NCBI RefSeq assembly: GCF_011078175.1
Contig: NZ_JAALCJ010000001.1
Coordinates: forward strand, 124,001 to 188,000
Length of the DNA: 64,000 bases
From: Enterobacter cloacae
GTDB taxonomy: Bacteria > Pseudomonadota > Gammaproteobacteria > Enterobacterales > Enterobacteriaceae
Direction of reading: 5' to 3'
Shown here: in pieces, positions 36,443 through 46,072 of the stretch
How positions within the stretch are numbered: position 1 is the first letter of the stretch
Layout of the letters: every line of letters begins with the position of its first letter
The notes under the pieces: generated by a model
Seen by the model: only the letters and a program-made list of their open reading frames with translations
Databases searched by the model: none
Told to the model about the DNA's origin: nothing
Translations under genes and position numbers: made by a program

Positions 36443-36991
36443 ATGACGGAAAAGAAAAAGACGAGCGCGTTAAACCACGATGATATTGCGGACGGGCGTA
36501 TCGTCTCTTCCCGCCATCTCGTCTCGGAGCGGTGTGCCGAACTGTCGGAGCTGGAATATGCGCTGATCATGACCAGCAATGCGTTTAACAAATGGATGGT
36601 GCGCTGCATGACCGCAGCGGGTGAACCGGACATGGGGGCCTTTGACGTTTCTCTTCTGCACCACGTGAACCACCGCAACCGCAAGAAAAAGCTGGCCGAC
36701 ATCTGTTTTGTGCTGAACGTGGAAGATACGCATGTGGTCACGTATGCGTTGAAGAAGCTGGTCAAGGCGGGATATGTCACCAGCGAGAAAGCCGGAAAGG
36801 AGCTCTTTTTCTCTACCACGGAGGAGGGAAAAGCGCTGTGCATGAAGTACCGTGAGGTGCGGGAAGCCTGCCTGATCAACATTCACGCGGAAAGCGGCAT
36901 TCCGGGAACGTCGATTGGTGAGACCGCGCAGTTACTCCGCGCGATCTCCTCCCTGTATGATACCGCCGCACGCGCGGCGGCCTCGCTTTAA
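36443..36991 (+). CDS. MarR-like winged-helix regulator (COG5631 type)
   Basis: A 182-residue regulator. The winged helix spans about residues 70-135 (GAFDVSLLHHVNHRNRKKKLADICFVLNVEDTHVVTYALKKLVKAGYV). It belongs to the COG5631-type group often divergent from DUF969/DUF979 genes, so control of that operon is likely. The last base of its stop and the stop of the convergent glgX/treX gene share the palindrome TTAA (36988-36991). Confidence 0.84.
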   Translation: MTEKKKTSALNHDDIADGRIVSSRHLVSERCAELSELEYALIMTSNAFNKWMVRCMTAAGEPDMGAFDVSLLHHVNHRNRKKKLADICFVLNVEDTHVVTYALKKLVKAGYVTSEKAGKELFFSTTEEGKALCMKYREVREACLINIHAESGIPGTSIGETAQLLRAISSLYDTAARAAASL

Positions 36992-39063
36992 GGACGGCGG
37001 AAAAGTGTCATACTCCGCCCGGCCAGTTCATAATCGATGGATTCTGTGATGATCTCCCCTGTGGGGGCATCATCCGCCGTCGAGAGTTCCAGCACCCAGC
37101 CCCCTTCGCCAAACTGCGGGATCTGGAATGGCACCGTGCCTTCAAACGGATTAAACAACATCAGCACGTCGTGCCAGACGCCCTCTTCCTGCACAAGATC
37201 GGAACGGCTGATGGCGAGACCAAGGGTGGATCCCTCATCCCACTGTTCCGACTGCTGCGGTCCGCCGCCGGCGTTAAACCAGCGGATCTCAAGCCCGTCG
37301 CGCCAGTTTTCACGTCGCAGAAGCGGTTGCTTCGCGCGCAGGGCAATCAACCTACGGGTAAAGTCGCGCAGCTTCTCGTCGTTTTCAGAGAGCCCTTCCC
37401 AGTTTACCCATGAGATCTCGCTGTCCTGACAATAGCCGTTATTATTGCCCTTTTGCGTCCGGCCAAACTCATCACCTGCCAGCAGCATCGGCGTGCCGTG
37501 GGAGAAAAAGAGCGTGGTGAGGAAGTTGCGCTTTTGCCGCTCGCGGGTGGCAATGATATCCGGGTTCTCCGTCGGCCCCTCTTCGCCGTAGTTATACGAC
37601 CGGTTATCGTTATGTCCGTCGTTATTATCTTCCCCGTTATCGGCGTTATGTTTCTCGTTGTACGACACCAGGTCGTTGAGCGTAAAGCCGTCATGCGCGG
37701 TGATAAAATTGACGCTGGCCCACGGACGACGCCCGCGGAGATCGTACAAATCCCCGGACCCTAACAGACGAGCGGCAAAATCGTTAGAGACGTTATCCCC
37801 CTTCCAGTATTCGCGTACCGTGTCGCGGTATTTGTCGTTCCACTCCCCCCAGCCTGGCGGGAAGCCGCCCACCTGATACCCGCCGGGCCCGATATCCCAC
37901 GGCTCACCGATGAGCTTCAGCTTCGACAGCACCGGATCCTGGGTTACGGCATCAAAGAAGCCGCCGCGCGGATCGAATCCTTCCGGCTCACGTCCGAGAA
38001 TGGTCCCGAGGTCAAAGCGGAAACCGTCAATCTGCATCGATTCTGCCCAGTAGCGCAGGGAGTCCATGACCATCTGCAACACGCGCGGGTGCGACGTGTT
38101 AACGGTATTCCCGGTGCCGGTGTCGTTGATGTAATACCGATGCTGATCCGGCATGGTGCGGTAATAACAGAAGTTATCTATCCCCTTAAACGACAGGGTT
38201 GGCCCTAGCTCGTTGCCCTCCGCCGTGTGGTTATAGACCACGTCGAGGATCACCTCGATGCCCGCGTCATGATAGGCACGTACCATGTCGCGGAAACCCT
38301 GGATCCCCGCCGGGCCGTAATAGCGGGACGCTGGCGCAAAGAAGCCGAGCGAATTATAGCCCCAGAAGTTTTTCAGGCCGCGATCGAGCAGGTGCTGATC
38401 GTCCGGGAACCAGTGAACCGGCAGCAGCTCGACCGAGGTAATGCCGAGGCTTTTGATGTACTCCACCGAGGCTTTATGCCCCATCCCCTCAAACGTACCG
38501 CGCAGTTCAGGCGGAATAGCCGGGTTAAGCTGGGTAAAGCCTTTTACGTGGCTCTCATAGACCACGGTATGCGGCCATGGGATATCGGGCCGGCGGGAGT
38601 CTTGCCAGTCAACGGCATTGGGGTCGATGACCTTACATTTGGGCGTAAACGGCGCGCTGTCTCGCGTATCAAAGCTGAGATCCAGCTCGTCGTGTCCCAG
38701 CTCATAGCCGAAGTGGGCATCGTTCCACTCAATGTCACCCACCAGTTCACGGGCATAGGGATCGATAAGCAGCTTATTGGGATTAAAGCGGTGACCGTTC
38801 TCCGGATCGTAAGGGCCATAAACACGGTAGCCATACAGCGCCCCCGGTTCCAGATCCGGCACATAGCCATGCCAGACCTCATGGGTATATTCCGGCAGTT
38901 CCAGGCGGGCGATTTCTGTTTTTCCCGAAGGGTCAAACAGACACAGCTCCACCCGCTCCGCGTGGGCGGAAAACAGGGCGAAGTTCACCCCTTTCCCGTC
39001 ATAATTTGCGCCCAACTGCTGGCCATGACCGGCCCGAATTTCAAACGTTGTATCCTTTGGCAT
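36988..39063 (-). CDS. glgX: Glycogen debranching enzyme GlgX/TreX
   Basis: A 691-residue GH13 debranching enzyme with an N-terminal CBM48 domain (QLGANYDGKGVNFALFSAHAERVELCLFD). Catalytic residues: nucleophile Asp in IDGFRFDLGTILG, acid Glu in KLIGEPWDIG, third Asp in FITAHDGFTLND. It is the last gene of treZ-treY-treX, in which it trims alpha-1,6 branches so that TreY and TreZ can convert the linear chains to trehalose. This context favours TreX over the glg-operon GlgX, though they are the same family. GAGGAG precedes the ATG. Confidence 0.93.
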   Translation of the reverse strand: MPKDTTFEIRAGHGQQLGANYDGKGVNFALFSAHAERVELCLFDPSGKTEIARLELPEYTHEVWHGYVPDLEPGALYGYRVYGPYDPENGHRFNPNKLLIDPYARELVGDIEWNDAHFGYELGHDELDLSFDTRDSAPFTPKCKVIDPNAVDWQDSRRPDIPWPHTVVYESHVKGFTQLNPAIPPELRGTFEGMGHKASVEYIKSLGITSVELLPVHWFPDDQHLLDRGLKNFWGYNSLGFFAPASRYYGPAGIQGFRDMVRAYHDAGIEVILDVVYNHTAEGNELGPTLSFKGIDNFCYYRTMPDQHRYYINDTGTGNTVNTSHPRVLQMVMDSLRYWAESMQIDGFRFDLGTILGREPEGFDPRGGFFDAVTQDPVLSKLKLIGEPWDIGPGGYQVGGFPPGWGEWNDKYRDTVREYWKGDNVSNDFAARLLGSGDLYDLRGRRPWASVNFITAHDGFTLNDLVSYNEKHNADNGEDNNDGHNDNRSYNYGEEGPTENPDIIATRERQKRNFLTTLFFSHGTPMLLAGDEFGRTQKGNNNGYCQDSEISWVNWEGLSENDEKLRDFTRRLIALRAKQPLLRRENWRDGLEIRWFNAGGGPQQSEQWDEGSTLGLAISRSDLVQEEGVWHDVLMLFNPFEGTVPFQIPQFGEGGWVLELSTADDAPTGEIITESIDYELAGRSMTLFRRP

Positions 39064-39078
39064 TTTTGTTCTCCTCGA

Positions 39079-41547
39079 TTATTCGCAGGTAAGCAGAACC
39101 AACAAACATCCCTTTTCAGACGTTAAATCCAGCGTCTCTGGCAGACGGCGACGCTCACCAGTAAACAGATCCCGGTAGTGCTTCCCGGCCAGCTCCTGGG
39201 GGATAGCCACGGTAGTATTGGCCCACAGCATTGCATTGTCGGTGACGTCAAACACCAGGCGCGGCACGGCGACGATCAGCGCCTCGTCATCTTTTATGCG
39301 GGCATAAACAATCAGATTCTCCTCCCGCTCGCCGGTCACCTTCAGCGGCAGCCAGTCGCCGTAGCGGAAAAGCGCAGGGTAATGCGGTCGAAGCCGTAAC
39401 AGCGTGGCGGTGACGTACTGCTTCACGCTGCCGTCACGCCAGCGTTGCGCATCGTTAAAAAGGGTGCCATCCGCTACGCTGAGGTTTTCCGCCAGCGCGG
39501 TGAAATCCGGTTCGCGGCGGTTATCCGGGTCGACCAGGCTGAAGTTAAGCCCTTCGCTGCCCTGGTAGATGTCCGGTACGCCTGGCGCAGTCAGCTTGAT
39601 CACCGTCTGGCTCAGGCTGTTCATTAACCCAGCCCGAATAAACGGCTGGAGTGCGGCGCTGAAATCACGCAGGAACAGGGTGTTATCCGGGGAAAGCAGA
39701 TGGCGCACGTAGTCCAGCACCACGCTCTCGTACCCTTCATTGCTGTCGATCCAGTCGGTACGCTGCTTGGCCTCGCGTAGGGCTTTCTCAATAAACCCGA
39801 GGAAACGTTCTTCCAGTGACGTAAGCCCGTCGCGATCGTCAGGCGACAGCGTGGCTGGCCAGACGCCCGCCAGCGCCTGGAAAATCATCCAGGTATCGGC
39901 GGCGTTCGGCGCGGTGCCGTCGTTGAGGAATCGGACCTGCGTCTGGTTCATCTGCCGCCAGCGTGCCAGGTTCTCTCCCCACAGATCTGGCGCTTCCGTC
40001 AGCGTATACAGACGTGCTCGCGCATCCTCGCCGCGTTTGGTGTCGTGGGTGGAAGTCCCCAGCAGCGCATCGGGCTGGCGGGCAAGTCGAATGCGCATTT
40101 CCTGGTGAAAACGGGAGAGTGAAAATGCGCGCGGCGTCGGGTCGGCACCGACTTCGTTCAGGGCCAGCTCCAGGTTATGGCGGAAGAACAGCGTATCCTC
40201 TACCGATTTCGCCATCAGCGGCCCGGTCAACTGCTGAAAACGGGTGCGGAAAAGCGAGGCCAGCGCGCGGTCATCCTCCGGCAGATCGCCGGTAAGAATA
40301 CGCACGATCAGGCTCAGGGCCGGTTCAGAGGCGTTGACGCTGGCGACCACGCGGCTGAGCAGCGCCACATCCGGTGGCGTCAGTCCCTCCCCGGTGCCGT
40401 AGGTGCGATACACCGGAAACGCGATAAGCAGCTCGCGCAGGGCATGGCGGATATCTTCATGCTCCACTTCTGCGCCGTTATGCCCGGCCAGCTCGCTGGC
40501 TATTTTGAGCAGCGTTGTAAATTCACCTTCAAAGTTACGATCGGTCATCAGCCCTTTGGCTTTGCGAAGTTCCGCCTGCCTGTCCACGGTTGTACCCAGC
40601 GTCTCGTCGTAGAGCGTCTCCAGCCGCGAGAGGTGGGTATCATCAACCAGTACTTCTGCCAGCGAGGCAATGAACTCATAGCCCGTGGTACCCGAGACCG
40701 GCCATTCCGGAGGAAGCTGTTCCCCTTTGGCGAGGATCTTCTCTACCGTGATGTAGCAATCCGGCCCGGTCGCCGCACGCAGGCGCTGCAAATAGCCCAG
40801 CGGATCGGCAAGCCCGTCCACATGATCAATGCGCAGGCCGTCGACTATCCCGGCGTGGACAAGCTCAAGGATCAGGCGGTGCGTGTCTGCGAATACCGCC
40901 TCATCCTCTACCCGCACGCCCACCAGCCCGGTGATTTCAAAAAAGCGCCGCCATGAAAGCTGTTTCGGCGCTTCCCGCCAGGACATTAGCCGCCAGCTTT
41001 GCGCCTCGTGGATCTCAGTGATGCTCTTGCCTTCGTCATACGTGCCGGGATTAAGCGGATAGGCGGTATCATAGTAAACCAGCGCCGCGCCGTTGGTGAC
41101 ACTGTCACGTTTTAAGGTGATAGCCCCCCGCTCCAGCTCGGCTTCAAAGGTGTCGCCAAGAAACGGCAACGTCAGCGGTCGGGACCAGTCGATATCAAAA
41201 TATGCCGCATAGCGGCTCTGCCGGCCGTGTTCGATAACATCGCGCCACCAGCGGTTTTCCAGCGAGGTCGACATATGGTTAGGAACGATATCCAGAATCA
41301 GCCCCATCCCCGCCTGTTTAAGCGCCGCCGCCATGCGGTCAAACCCTTCCCGCCCGCCAATCGCCGGGTCAATTTCGTTGGGGTCGGTCACGTCATAGCC
41401 GTGGGTGGAATCCGTGGTTGCGGTGAAAACAGGCGACGCGTAAAGATGGCTGATACCGAGGTCTTTCATATACGGAATCAGGTCCACCACGCGATCGAAG
41501 GTCATGCCGTTGCGAAACTGAATTCGGTAAGTAGAGGAAGGGATCAT
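39079..41547 (-). CDS. treY: Maltooligosyl trehalose synthase TreY
   Basis: An 822-residue GH13 enzyme that rearranges the reducing-end alpha-1,4 bond of maltodextrins to alpha,alpha-1,1. Motifs: STYRIQFRNGMTFD start, VPNHM, nucleophile in VDGLRIDHVDGLADP, Glu in CYITVEKILAKGE, and GTSTHDTKRGEDARAR, the TreY signature. Its ATG overlaps the treZ stop (ATGA). The coding sequence contains an exact matS site and several KOPS octamers (40385, 41344). Confidence 0.95.
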   Translation of the reverse strand: MIPSSTYRIQFRNGMTFDRVVDLIPYMKDLGISHLYASPVFTATTDSTHGYDVTDPNEIDPAIGGREGFDRMAAALKQAGMGLILDIVPNHMSTSLENRWWRDVIEHGRQSRYAAYFDIDWSRPLTLPFLGDTFEAELERGAITLKRDSVTNGAALVYYDTAYPLNPGTYDEGKSITEIHEAQSWRLMSWREAPKQLSWRRFFEITGLVGVRVEDEAVFADTHRLILELVHAGIVDGLRIDHVDGLADPLGYLQRLRAATGPDCYITVEKILAKGEQLPPEWPVSGTTGYEFIASLAEVLVDDTHLSRLETLYDETLGTTVDRQAELRKAKGLMTDRNFEGEFTTLLKIASELAGHNGAEVEHEDIRHALRELLIAFPVYRTYGTGEGLTPPDVALLSRVVASVNASEPALSLIVRILTGDLPEDDRALASLFRTRFQQLTGPLMAKSVEDTLFFRHNLELALNEVGADPTPRAFSLSRFHQEMRIRLARQPDALLGTSTHDTKRGEDARARLYTLTEAPDLWGENLARWRQMNQTQVRFLNDGTAPNAADTWMIFQALAGVWPATLSPDDRDGLTSLEERFLGFIEKALREAKQRTDWIDSNEGYESVVLDYVRHLLSPDNTLFLRDFSAALQPFIRAGLMNSLSQTVIKLTAPGVPDIYQGSEGLNFSLVDPDNRREPDFTALAENLSVADGTLFNDAQRWRDGSVKQYVTATLLRLRPHYPALFRYGDWLPLKVTGEREENLIVYARIKDDEALIVAVPRLVFDVTDNAMLWANTTVAIPQELAGKHYRDLFTGERRRLPETLDLTSEKGCLLVLLTCE
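41096..41108. other. matS site bound by MatP
   Basis: GTGACACTGTCAC matches the matS consensus GTGACRNYGTCAC at every position. It lies inside treY. MatP bound to such sites organises the Ter macrodomain. Confidence 0.9.
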
Positions 41548-43331
41548 AGCGCTGCTTCTCCATCAGCAAAGCGAACAACAATGCTGTTCGGCGGCAGGTT
41601 TTCGACTGCCTCCGGCCAGCTAAAGATCGTTTTTCCGGGCAGGTCCGGCAAGGTGAGCGGCTTTTTACCGATATTCAGCGCCAGCGACAGCGTGCCGGAC
41701 GGAAAACGCCAGCTCACGGCAACCATGCCGAGCGCCGTTTGCAGGACGTTACCCTCAACCGCGCCGTGCTGCTTCAGCAACGGGACGACATAGCGCTGAC
41801 GCAGCGCAATCAGTTCGCGCGTATCGTGCAGCCACGCCCTGCCTTCCTCCGTGTCTGCCTTGTTCCAGTCAAGCTTCGACCGCATAAAGGTATTTACGTC
41901 ATTGGGATCCGGTACGGTTTCATCGTGCCCGGCATGGCCGGTAAACTCTTTCGCGCGCCCTTCCCGCACCGCTTTCGCCAGGTCGCCGTGGAAGTCGGTA
42001 AAAAAGAGGAACGGATGTGTTTCGCCATACTCTTCACCCATAAACAGCAGCGGAATATGGGGCGACAGGAGCAGCGCCGCGAACAGCACCCGCGTTTTAT
42101 CCGCGCCAGCCAGAGAGATGAGCCTCTCACCCTGGGCACGATTGCCGACCTGATCGTGGTTCTGAATAAAATCGACAAAAAACTGCGGCGGCTGCTCGCG
42201 ACACTCTACCCCGCGCGATTTTCCGGTCTGAAGCGAGATTTCCCCCTGGTAGACAAAGCCTTCGGCCAGCGCCCGCGCAAGCTTTTTCTCCGGCTCAAAG
42301 GCAAAATCCTGATAATAGGCGTGAGATTCACCGGTCGCGAAAACATGCGCGGCGTTGTGAAAATCATCATTCCATTCGGCGGTGAAAAGCGGCGTCTGAC
42401 CATGTTCGTCGCGCGGATGCAGGAAAATGACGTTGCGACTGTCTTCGGTGGTGAGATGGATATGCCGATCCGGAAACGCGTCGCGGATCCGTTCCGCAAT
42501 GTGGGGAAGAATGTGGGTCTCTGCGTCGTCATGGATCTGGTCGATGGCGTCGAAGCGCAGACCGTCAAGATGATACTCAGACAGCCAGAATAACGGCGCC
42601 TCGGCAATGTATTGCCGGACCGCGTCAACCTCATAGGCGATACCGTTGCCCCACGGGGTCATACGATCCTGATGGAAAAACGCCGGCGAGAGTAACGGCA
42701 GGTAGTTGCCTTCCGGCCCAAAATGGTTGAGTACAATATCCAGCACCACGGAAAGCCCGAGCGCGTGAGCGGCATCGATGAAGGCATGAAAATCATCCGG
42801 TGTACCATAAGCCGAGTGCGGGGCATACAGCAGTACGCCGTCATACCCCCATCCGCGCGCCCCCCCGAACTGGGACACGGGCATCACTTCCAGCTGCGTA
42901 ATACCCAGTTCGGCCAGATAAGGCAGCTTATCGATGGCCGCCCTGAAGGTGCCTTCCTGCGTGAAGGTGCCGATATGCAGCTCGTAGATCACCGTCTCTT
43001 CCCACGGTCGTCCTTGCCATCTCCGCTGCGTGGGCAGGCTACGACGCGGGTCGATCACCACCGACGGGCCGTTGACGTCAGACTGCTGCGCGCGCGAGGC
43101 CGGATCCGGCACCGCCATCCCATCCTGTAAAACAAACTGATATGTCGTACCGTGCCTGACGCCGGGCACGTCAATTTGAAACCAGCCGTCGCCCACCGCC
43201 GCCATGGGAATGTCGGTATCGGTTAAACGCAACGTGAGATCTTTCTGCCCTTCAGCCCAGACGCGAAAACGTACCACGTCATCGGAAATAAACTCAGCAC
43301 CCCAGTGCCAGCGACATGTTCTGAATTCCAT
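41544..43331 (-). CDS. treZ: Malto-oligosyltrehalose trehalohydrolase TreZ
   Basis: A 595-residue GH13 enzyme that releases trehalose from maltooligosyl trehalose. It begins with an early-set/CBM48 region (VRFRVWAEGQKDLTLRL). Catalytic residues: Asp in LDGLRFDAIDQIHDD, Glu in IHLTTEDSRN and Asp in FIQNHDQVGNRAQGER. It is the first gene of the operon; GAGG lies 8 bases before the ATG. Trehalose made from stored glycogen protects against osmotic stress and drying. Confidence 0.95.
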   Translation of the reverse strand: MEFRTCRWHWGAEFISDDVVRFRVWAEGQKDLTLRLTDTDIPMAAVGDGWFQIDVPGVRHGTTYQFVLQDGMAVPDPASRAQQSDVNGPSVVIDPRRSLPTQRRWQGRPWEETVIYELHIGTFTQEGTFRAAIDKLPYLAELGITQLEVMPVSQFGGARGWGYDGVLLYAPHSAYGTPDDFHAFIDAAHALGLSVVLDIVLNHFGPEGNYLPLLSPAFFHQDRMTPWGNGIAYEVDAVRQYIAEAPLFWLSEYHLDGLRFDAIDQIHDDAETHILPHIAERIRDAFPDRHIHLTTEDSRNVIFLHPRDEHGQTPLFTAEWNDDFHNAAHVFATGESHAYYQDFAFEPEKKLARALAEGFVYQGEISLQTGKSRGVECREQPPQFFVDFIQNHDQVGNRAQGERLISLAGADKTRVLFAALLLSPHIPLLFMGEEYGETHPFLFFTDFHGDLAKAVREGRAKEFTGHAGHDETVPDPNDVNTFMRSKLDWNKADTEEGRAWLHDTRELIALRQRYVVPLLKQHGAVEGNVLQTALGMVAVSWRFPSGTLSLALNIGKKPLTLPDLPGKTIFSWPEAVENLPPNSIVVRFADGEAAL

Positions 43332-43462
43332 TCATTGTCCTCGAATGACCACATTTTACGCGGAACGAAATACAAGCTTAGACCAGGATCTACAGAGTGT
43401 TATGCCAGCAGGGTATGCCGCTTCGTCTATTATCTATTTATAACGTCCACTTAAGGAATACT

Positions 43463-43990
43463 ATGCATATTCGAAAAGGATTAAGCAGCGACCTCGCCCG
43501 TCTTGAATGTTGTGATTTTTCTTTCACGGTTGATGAGATTGCCAGAGAGCCATTTCTTAATGGCGATTTGCATATCGAGGCGCTGAGCGAGCCTTATCTT
43601 AAAACCTATGAACTGGATCTCCAGACGCTGGAAAATCATTGCGTTAATCCGGATTCAATATTTCTTATCGCCGAAACGGATGACGGTGAAATCGCCGGTT
43701 TTATTACCGCGTCCTGCAACTGGAATAAATTTATTTCGGTGGATTATATTGCCGTAGTGCGCTCAAAACGCCGAACGGGCGCGGCGCATAAGCTGATGTC
43801 CGCCACCCACGTCTGGGCGCGAAGCCTCAATGCGCCCGGATTACGGCTGGAGACGCAGAACGTCAATGTCTCAGCCTGTCTGTTCTATCGTCACTATGGA
43901 TTTATTCTGGGTGGGTACGATCGCTATCTTTACCAGGCACTGCCGGAAAAAGATGAAGTTGCGCTTTTCTGGTATTACATGCTGGCTTGA
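43463..43990 (+). CDS. Streptothricin-acetyltransferase-like GNAT protein
   Basis: A 175-residue GNAT enzyme whose C-terminal half closely resembles streptothricin acetyltransferases (Sat): VDYIAVVRSKRRTGAAHKLM for acetyl-CoA, then LRLETQNVNVSACLFYRHYG, FILGGYDRYLY and the end VALFWYYML. Sat enzymes acetylate the beta-lysine of streptothricin. I start at the ATG at 43463 with AAGGA 5 bases upstream. It is divergent from treZ. Whether it gives resistance is untested; a related natural substrate is also possible. Confidence 0.8.
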   Translation: MHIRKGLSSDLARLECCDFSFTVDEIAREPFLNGDLHIEALSEPYLKTYELDLQTLENHCVNPDSIFLIAETDDGEIAGFITASCNWNKFISVDYIAVVRSKRRTGAAHKLMSATHVWARSLNAPGLRLETQNVNVSACLFYRHYGFILGGYDRYLYQALPEKDEVALFWYYMLA

Positions 43991-44101
43991 AAAAATATTT
44001 TATATCCGCTACCGGAAGATAGATTTGTCTGAATTTGTCAATTTTGCGCGCTTACGTTTAATTAACGACTAATCTTGGAATTCACTATTAAGGAGGCCGG
44101 T

Positions 44102-44986
44102 ATGTCTACAGGAAATAATCACACGCTGCATTACCCTCGTCCACCGTTTGCTGAACAACCGCAAAGGGCCCCCGGGCTGGCATCGGAAATGAAGCCAATA
44201 CCGGATCATGGTGAAACAAGTTATATCGGGTCGGGAAAACTGGCAGGAAAAAAAGCGCTGATCACCGGCGGTGATTCCGGTATTGGTCGCGCGGTCGCCA
44301 TCGCCTATGCCCGTGAAGGGGCAGATGTCGCAATCGGCTATCTGCCGGAAGAAGAATCCGATGCCGCATCGGTCATTGCGCTGATTCAGGCCGAAGGCCG
44401 TAAAGCGGTCGCCATTCCCGGCGACATTCGCGTGGAGTCGTTCTGCGATACGCTAGTGGAAAAAGCCGTCGCCGAACTGGGTGGTCTGGATATTCTGGTG
44501 AATAACGCCGGGCGCCAGCAGTTCTGCGAATCGATCGACGATCTCACTACCGCTGATTTTGACGCGACGTTTAAGACCAACGTCTATGCGCCCTTCTGGA
44601 TCACTAAAGCAGCGCTGCGCCATTTGCAGGAAGGCGCCGTCATCATCAACACCACCTCGGTTCAGGCCTTTAAACCTAGCGCGATCCTGGTTGACTATGC
44701 GCAGACCAAAGCCTGTAACGTGGCCTTTACCAAGTCTCTGGCGCAGCAGCTGGGGCCGCGCGGCATTCGTGTGAACGCTGTCGCGCCGGGTCCGTACTGG
44801 ACGCCTCTTCAGTCCAGCGGCGGTCAGCCTCAGTCCAAGGTTCAGAAGTTCGGGGAAGATACTCCCTTGGGCAGACCGGGCCAGCCGGTTGAAATCGCAC
44901 CGCTGTATGTGCTCTTTGCGTCCGATGCCTGCTCATACGCCTCCGGACAAGTGTGGTGCTCCGACGGCGGTACCGGCGTTCTGTAA
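44102..44986 (+). CDS. Short-chain dehydrogenase, YghA-like
   Basis: A 294-residue SDR oxidoreductase of the extended-N-terminus group typified by E. coli YghA and Bacillus general stress dehydrogenases. Nucleotide site: ITGGDSGIGRAVAIAYAREGADVA; catalytic Ser in NTTSVQAF, Tyr and Lys in VDYAQTKACNVAF; NNAG is present. AAGGAGG precedes the ATG. Stress-linked aldehyde or sugar reduction is the usual suggestion for this group; the substrate is unknown. Confidence 0.87.
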   Translation: MSTGNNHTLHYPRPPFAEQPQRAPGLASEMKPIPDHGETSYIGSGKLAGKKALITGGDSGIGRAVAIAYAREGADVAIGYLPEEESDAASVIALIQAEGRKAVAIPGDIRVESFCDTLVEKAVAELGGLDILVNNAGRQQFCESIDDLTTADFDATFKTNVYAPFWITKAALRHLQEGAVIINTTSVQAFKPSAILVDYAQTKACNVAFTKSLAQQLGPRGIRVNAVAPGPYWTPLQSSGGQPQSKVQKFGEDTPLGRPGQPVEIAPLYVLFASDACSYASGQVWCSDGGTGVL

Positions 44987-44998
44987 AAGCTTTTCTCA

Positions 44999-45023
44999 GA
45001 CCTATCCATTTCGTGGATAGGTC
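44999..45023 (+). terminator. Perfect stem-loop after the short-chain dehydrogenase gene
   Basis: GACCTATCCA-TTTCG-TGGATAGGTC is a perfect 10-bp stem with a 5-base loop, starting 12 bases after the stop codon. No T-run follows it, so it may stabilise the mRNA end rather than act as an intrinsic terminator. Confidence 0.5.
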
Positions 45024-45093
45024 ACATTCACTCCCCGGCGGTTCTCAATAATCGCAGTTGAACTATGATGAACTTACTATTGAGGAGCCCATC

Positions 45094-46071
45094 ATGTTTA
45101 CTGTGAAAAAACTTGCTATATCAACCCTGTTTACCGGTTCTGTTCTTTTTTTTCCCGCGATCCATGCTGTGGCCAGCGTTCCCCAGCACGTGGTGAAACA
45201 GCAGGCTGGCGGCTATAGCGTTCAGGTTGGCGATACGATTGTCACCGCCTTTACGGACGGCAGCGTGCCGCAGGATCTGCACGCCCTGTTGCGCCGGACG
45301 ACGGCGGAAAATACCGATGCGTTACTGGCAAAAAATTTCCAGGCCAACCCGGTGGAAGCGTCGATCAACGCGTTCTATATCGCCATCCCCGGCCACAAAA
45401 TTCTGGTGGATACCGGCTCAGGCCAACTCTTTGGGCCCGGTAAAGGCGGGCGGCTGATTGAAAGCCTGGCGACGCAAGGCATCAAACCCGAAGATATTAC
45501 CGATATTCTCATCACCCATGCTCACTCCGATCACGCAGGCGGCCTGGTGAAAGACGGCCAGCGGGTATTCACCCATGCACAGGTGTACGTCGGCAAACCG
45601 GATATCGATTTTTTCTTTAACGACGAGAACCAGAAAAAATCTGGCTATGACCAGAACTACTTCGACGTCGCGCACAAGACCTTAAAGCCCTATCTGGATG
45701 CCGGAAAGGTGAAGACCTTCTCCGGCACGGAACAGCTTCTGCCGGGCATCAGCGGTACGGTTCACCCGGGCCACACTCCAGGTTCCGCGTTCTACACGCT
45801 GGAGAGCAAAGGTGAAAAAATGACTTTTGTCGGCGACATCATTCACGTTGCCGCGGTTCAGTTCCCGCAGCCCAACGTGACGATTGCTTACGATGAGGAT
45901 CAGGACGGCGCCGCCCGGGTACGCAACGCGGCTTTCGCTGAGTTTGTGAAAAACAAAGATCTCATTGCGGCTCCGCATCTGCCTTTCCCCGGGATCGGGT
46001 ATGTGACGAAAGGTGAGCGGGACGGCTACGCGTGGGTTCCGGTGACCTATACCAACCGTGACGCAAAATAA
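45094..46071 (+). CDS. Secreted metallo-beta-lactamase-fold hydrolase, methyl-parathion-hydrolase-like
   Basis: A 325-residue exported protein with a signal peptide to about residue 28 (STLFTGSVLFFPAIHAVAS). The zinc motif is THAHSDHAGG (H142, H144, D146, H147), with further ligands in VHPGHTPGSAF and FVGDIIHVAAVQF. The whole sequence follows methyl parathion hydrolase closely: VDTGSGQLFGP, LLPGI, HTPG, VAAVQF and the end LIAAPHLPFPGIGYV. The natural substrate could be a lactone or ester. GAGGAG precedes the ATG at 45094. A LysR regulator gene starts one base after its stop. Confidence 0.85.
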   Translation: MFTVKKLAISTLFTGSVLFFPAIHAVASVPQHVVKQQAGGYSVQVGDTIVTAFTDGSVPQDLHALLRRTTAENTDALLAKNFQANPVEASINAFYIAIPGHKILVDTGSGQLFGPGKGGRLIESLATQGIKPEDITDILITHAHSDHAGGLVKDGQRVFTHAQVYVGKPDIDFFFNDENQKKSGYDQNYFDVAHKTLKPYLDAGKVKTFSGTEQLLPGISGTVHPGHTPGSAFYTLESKGEKMTFVGDIIHVAAVQFPQPNVTIAYDEDQDGAARVRNAAFAEFVKNKDLIAAPHLPFPGIGYVTKGERDGYAWVPVTYTNRDAK

Positions 46072-46072
46072 G

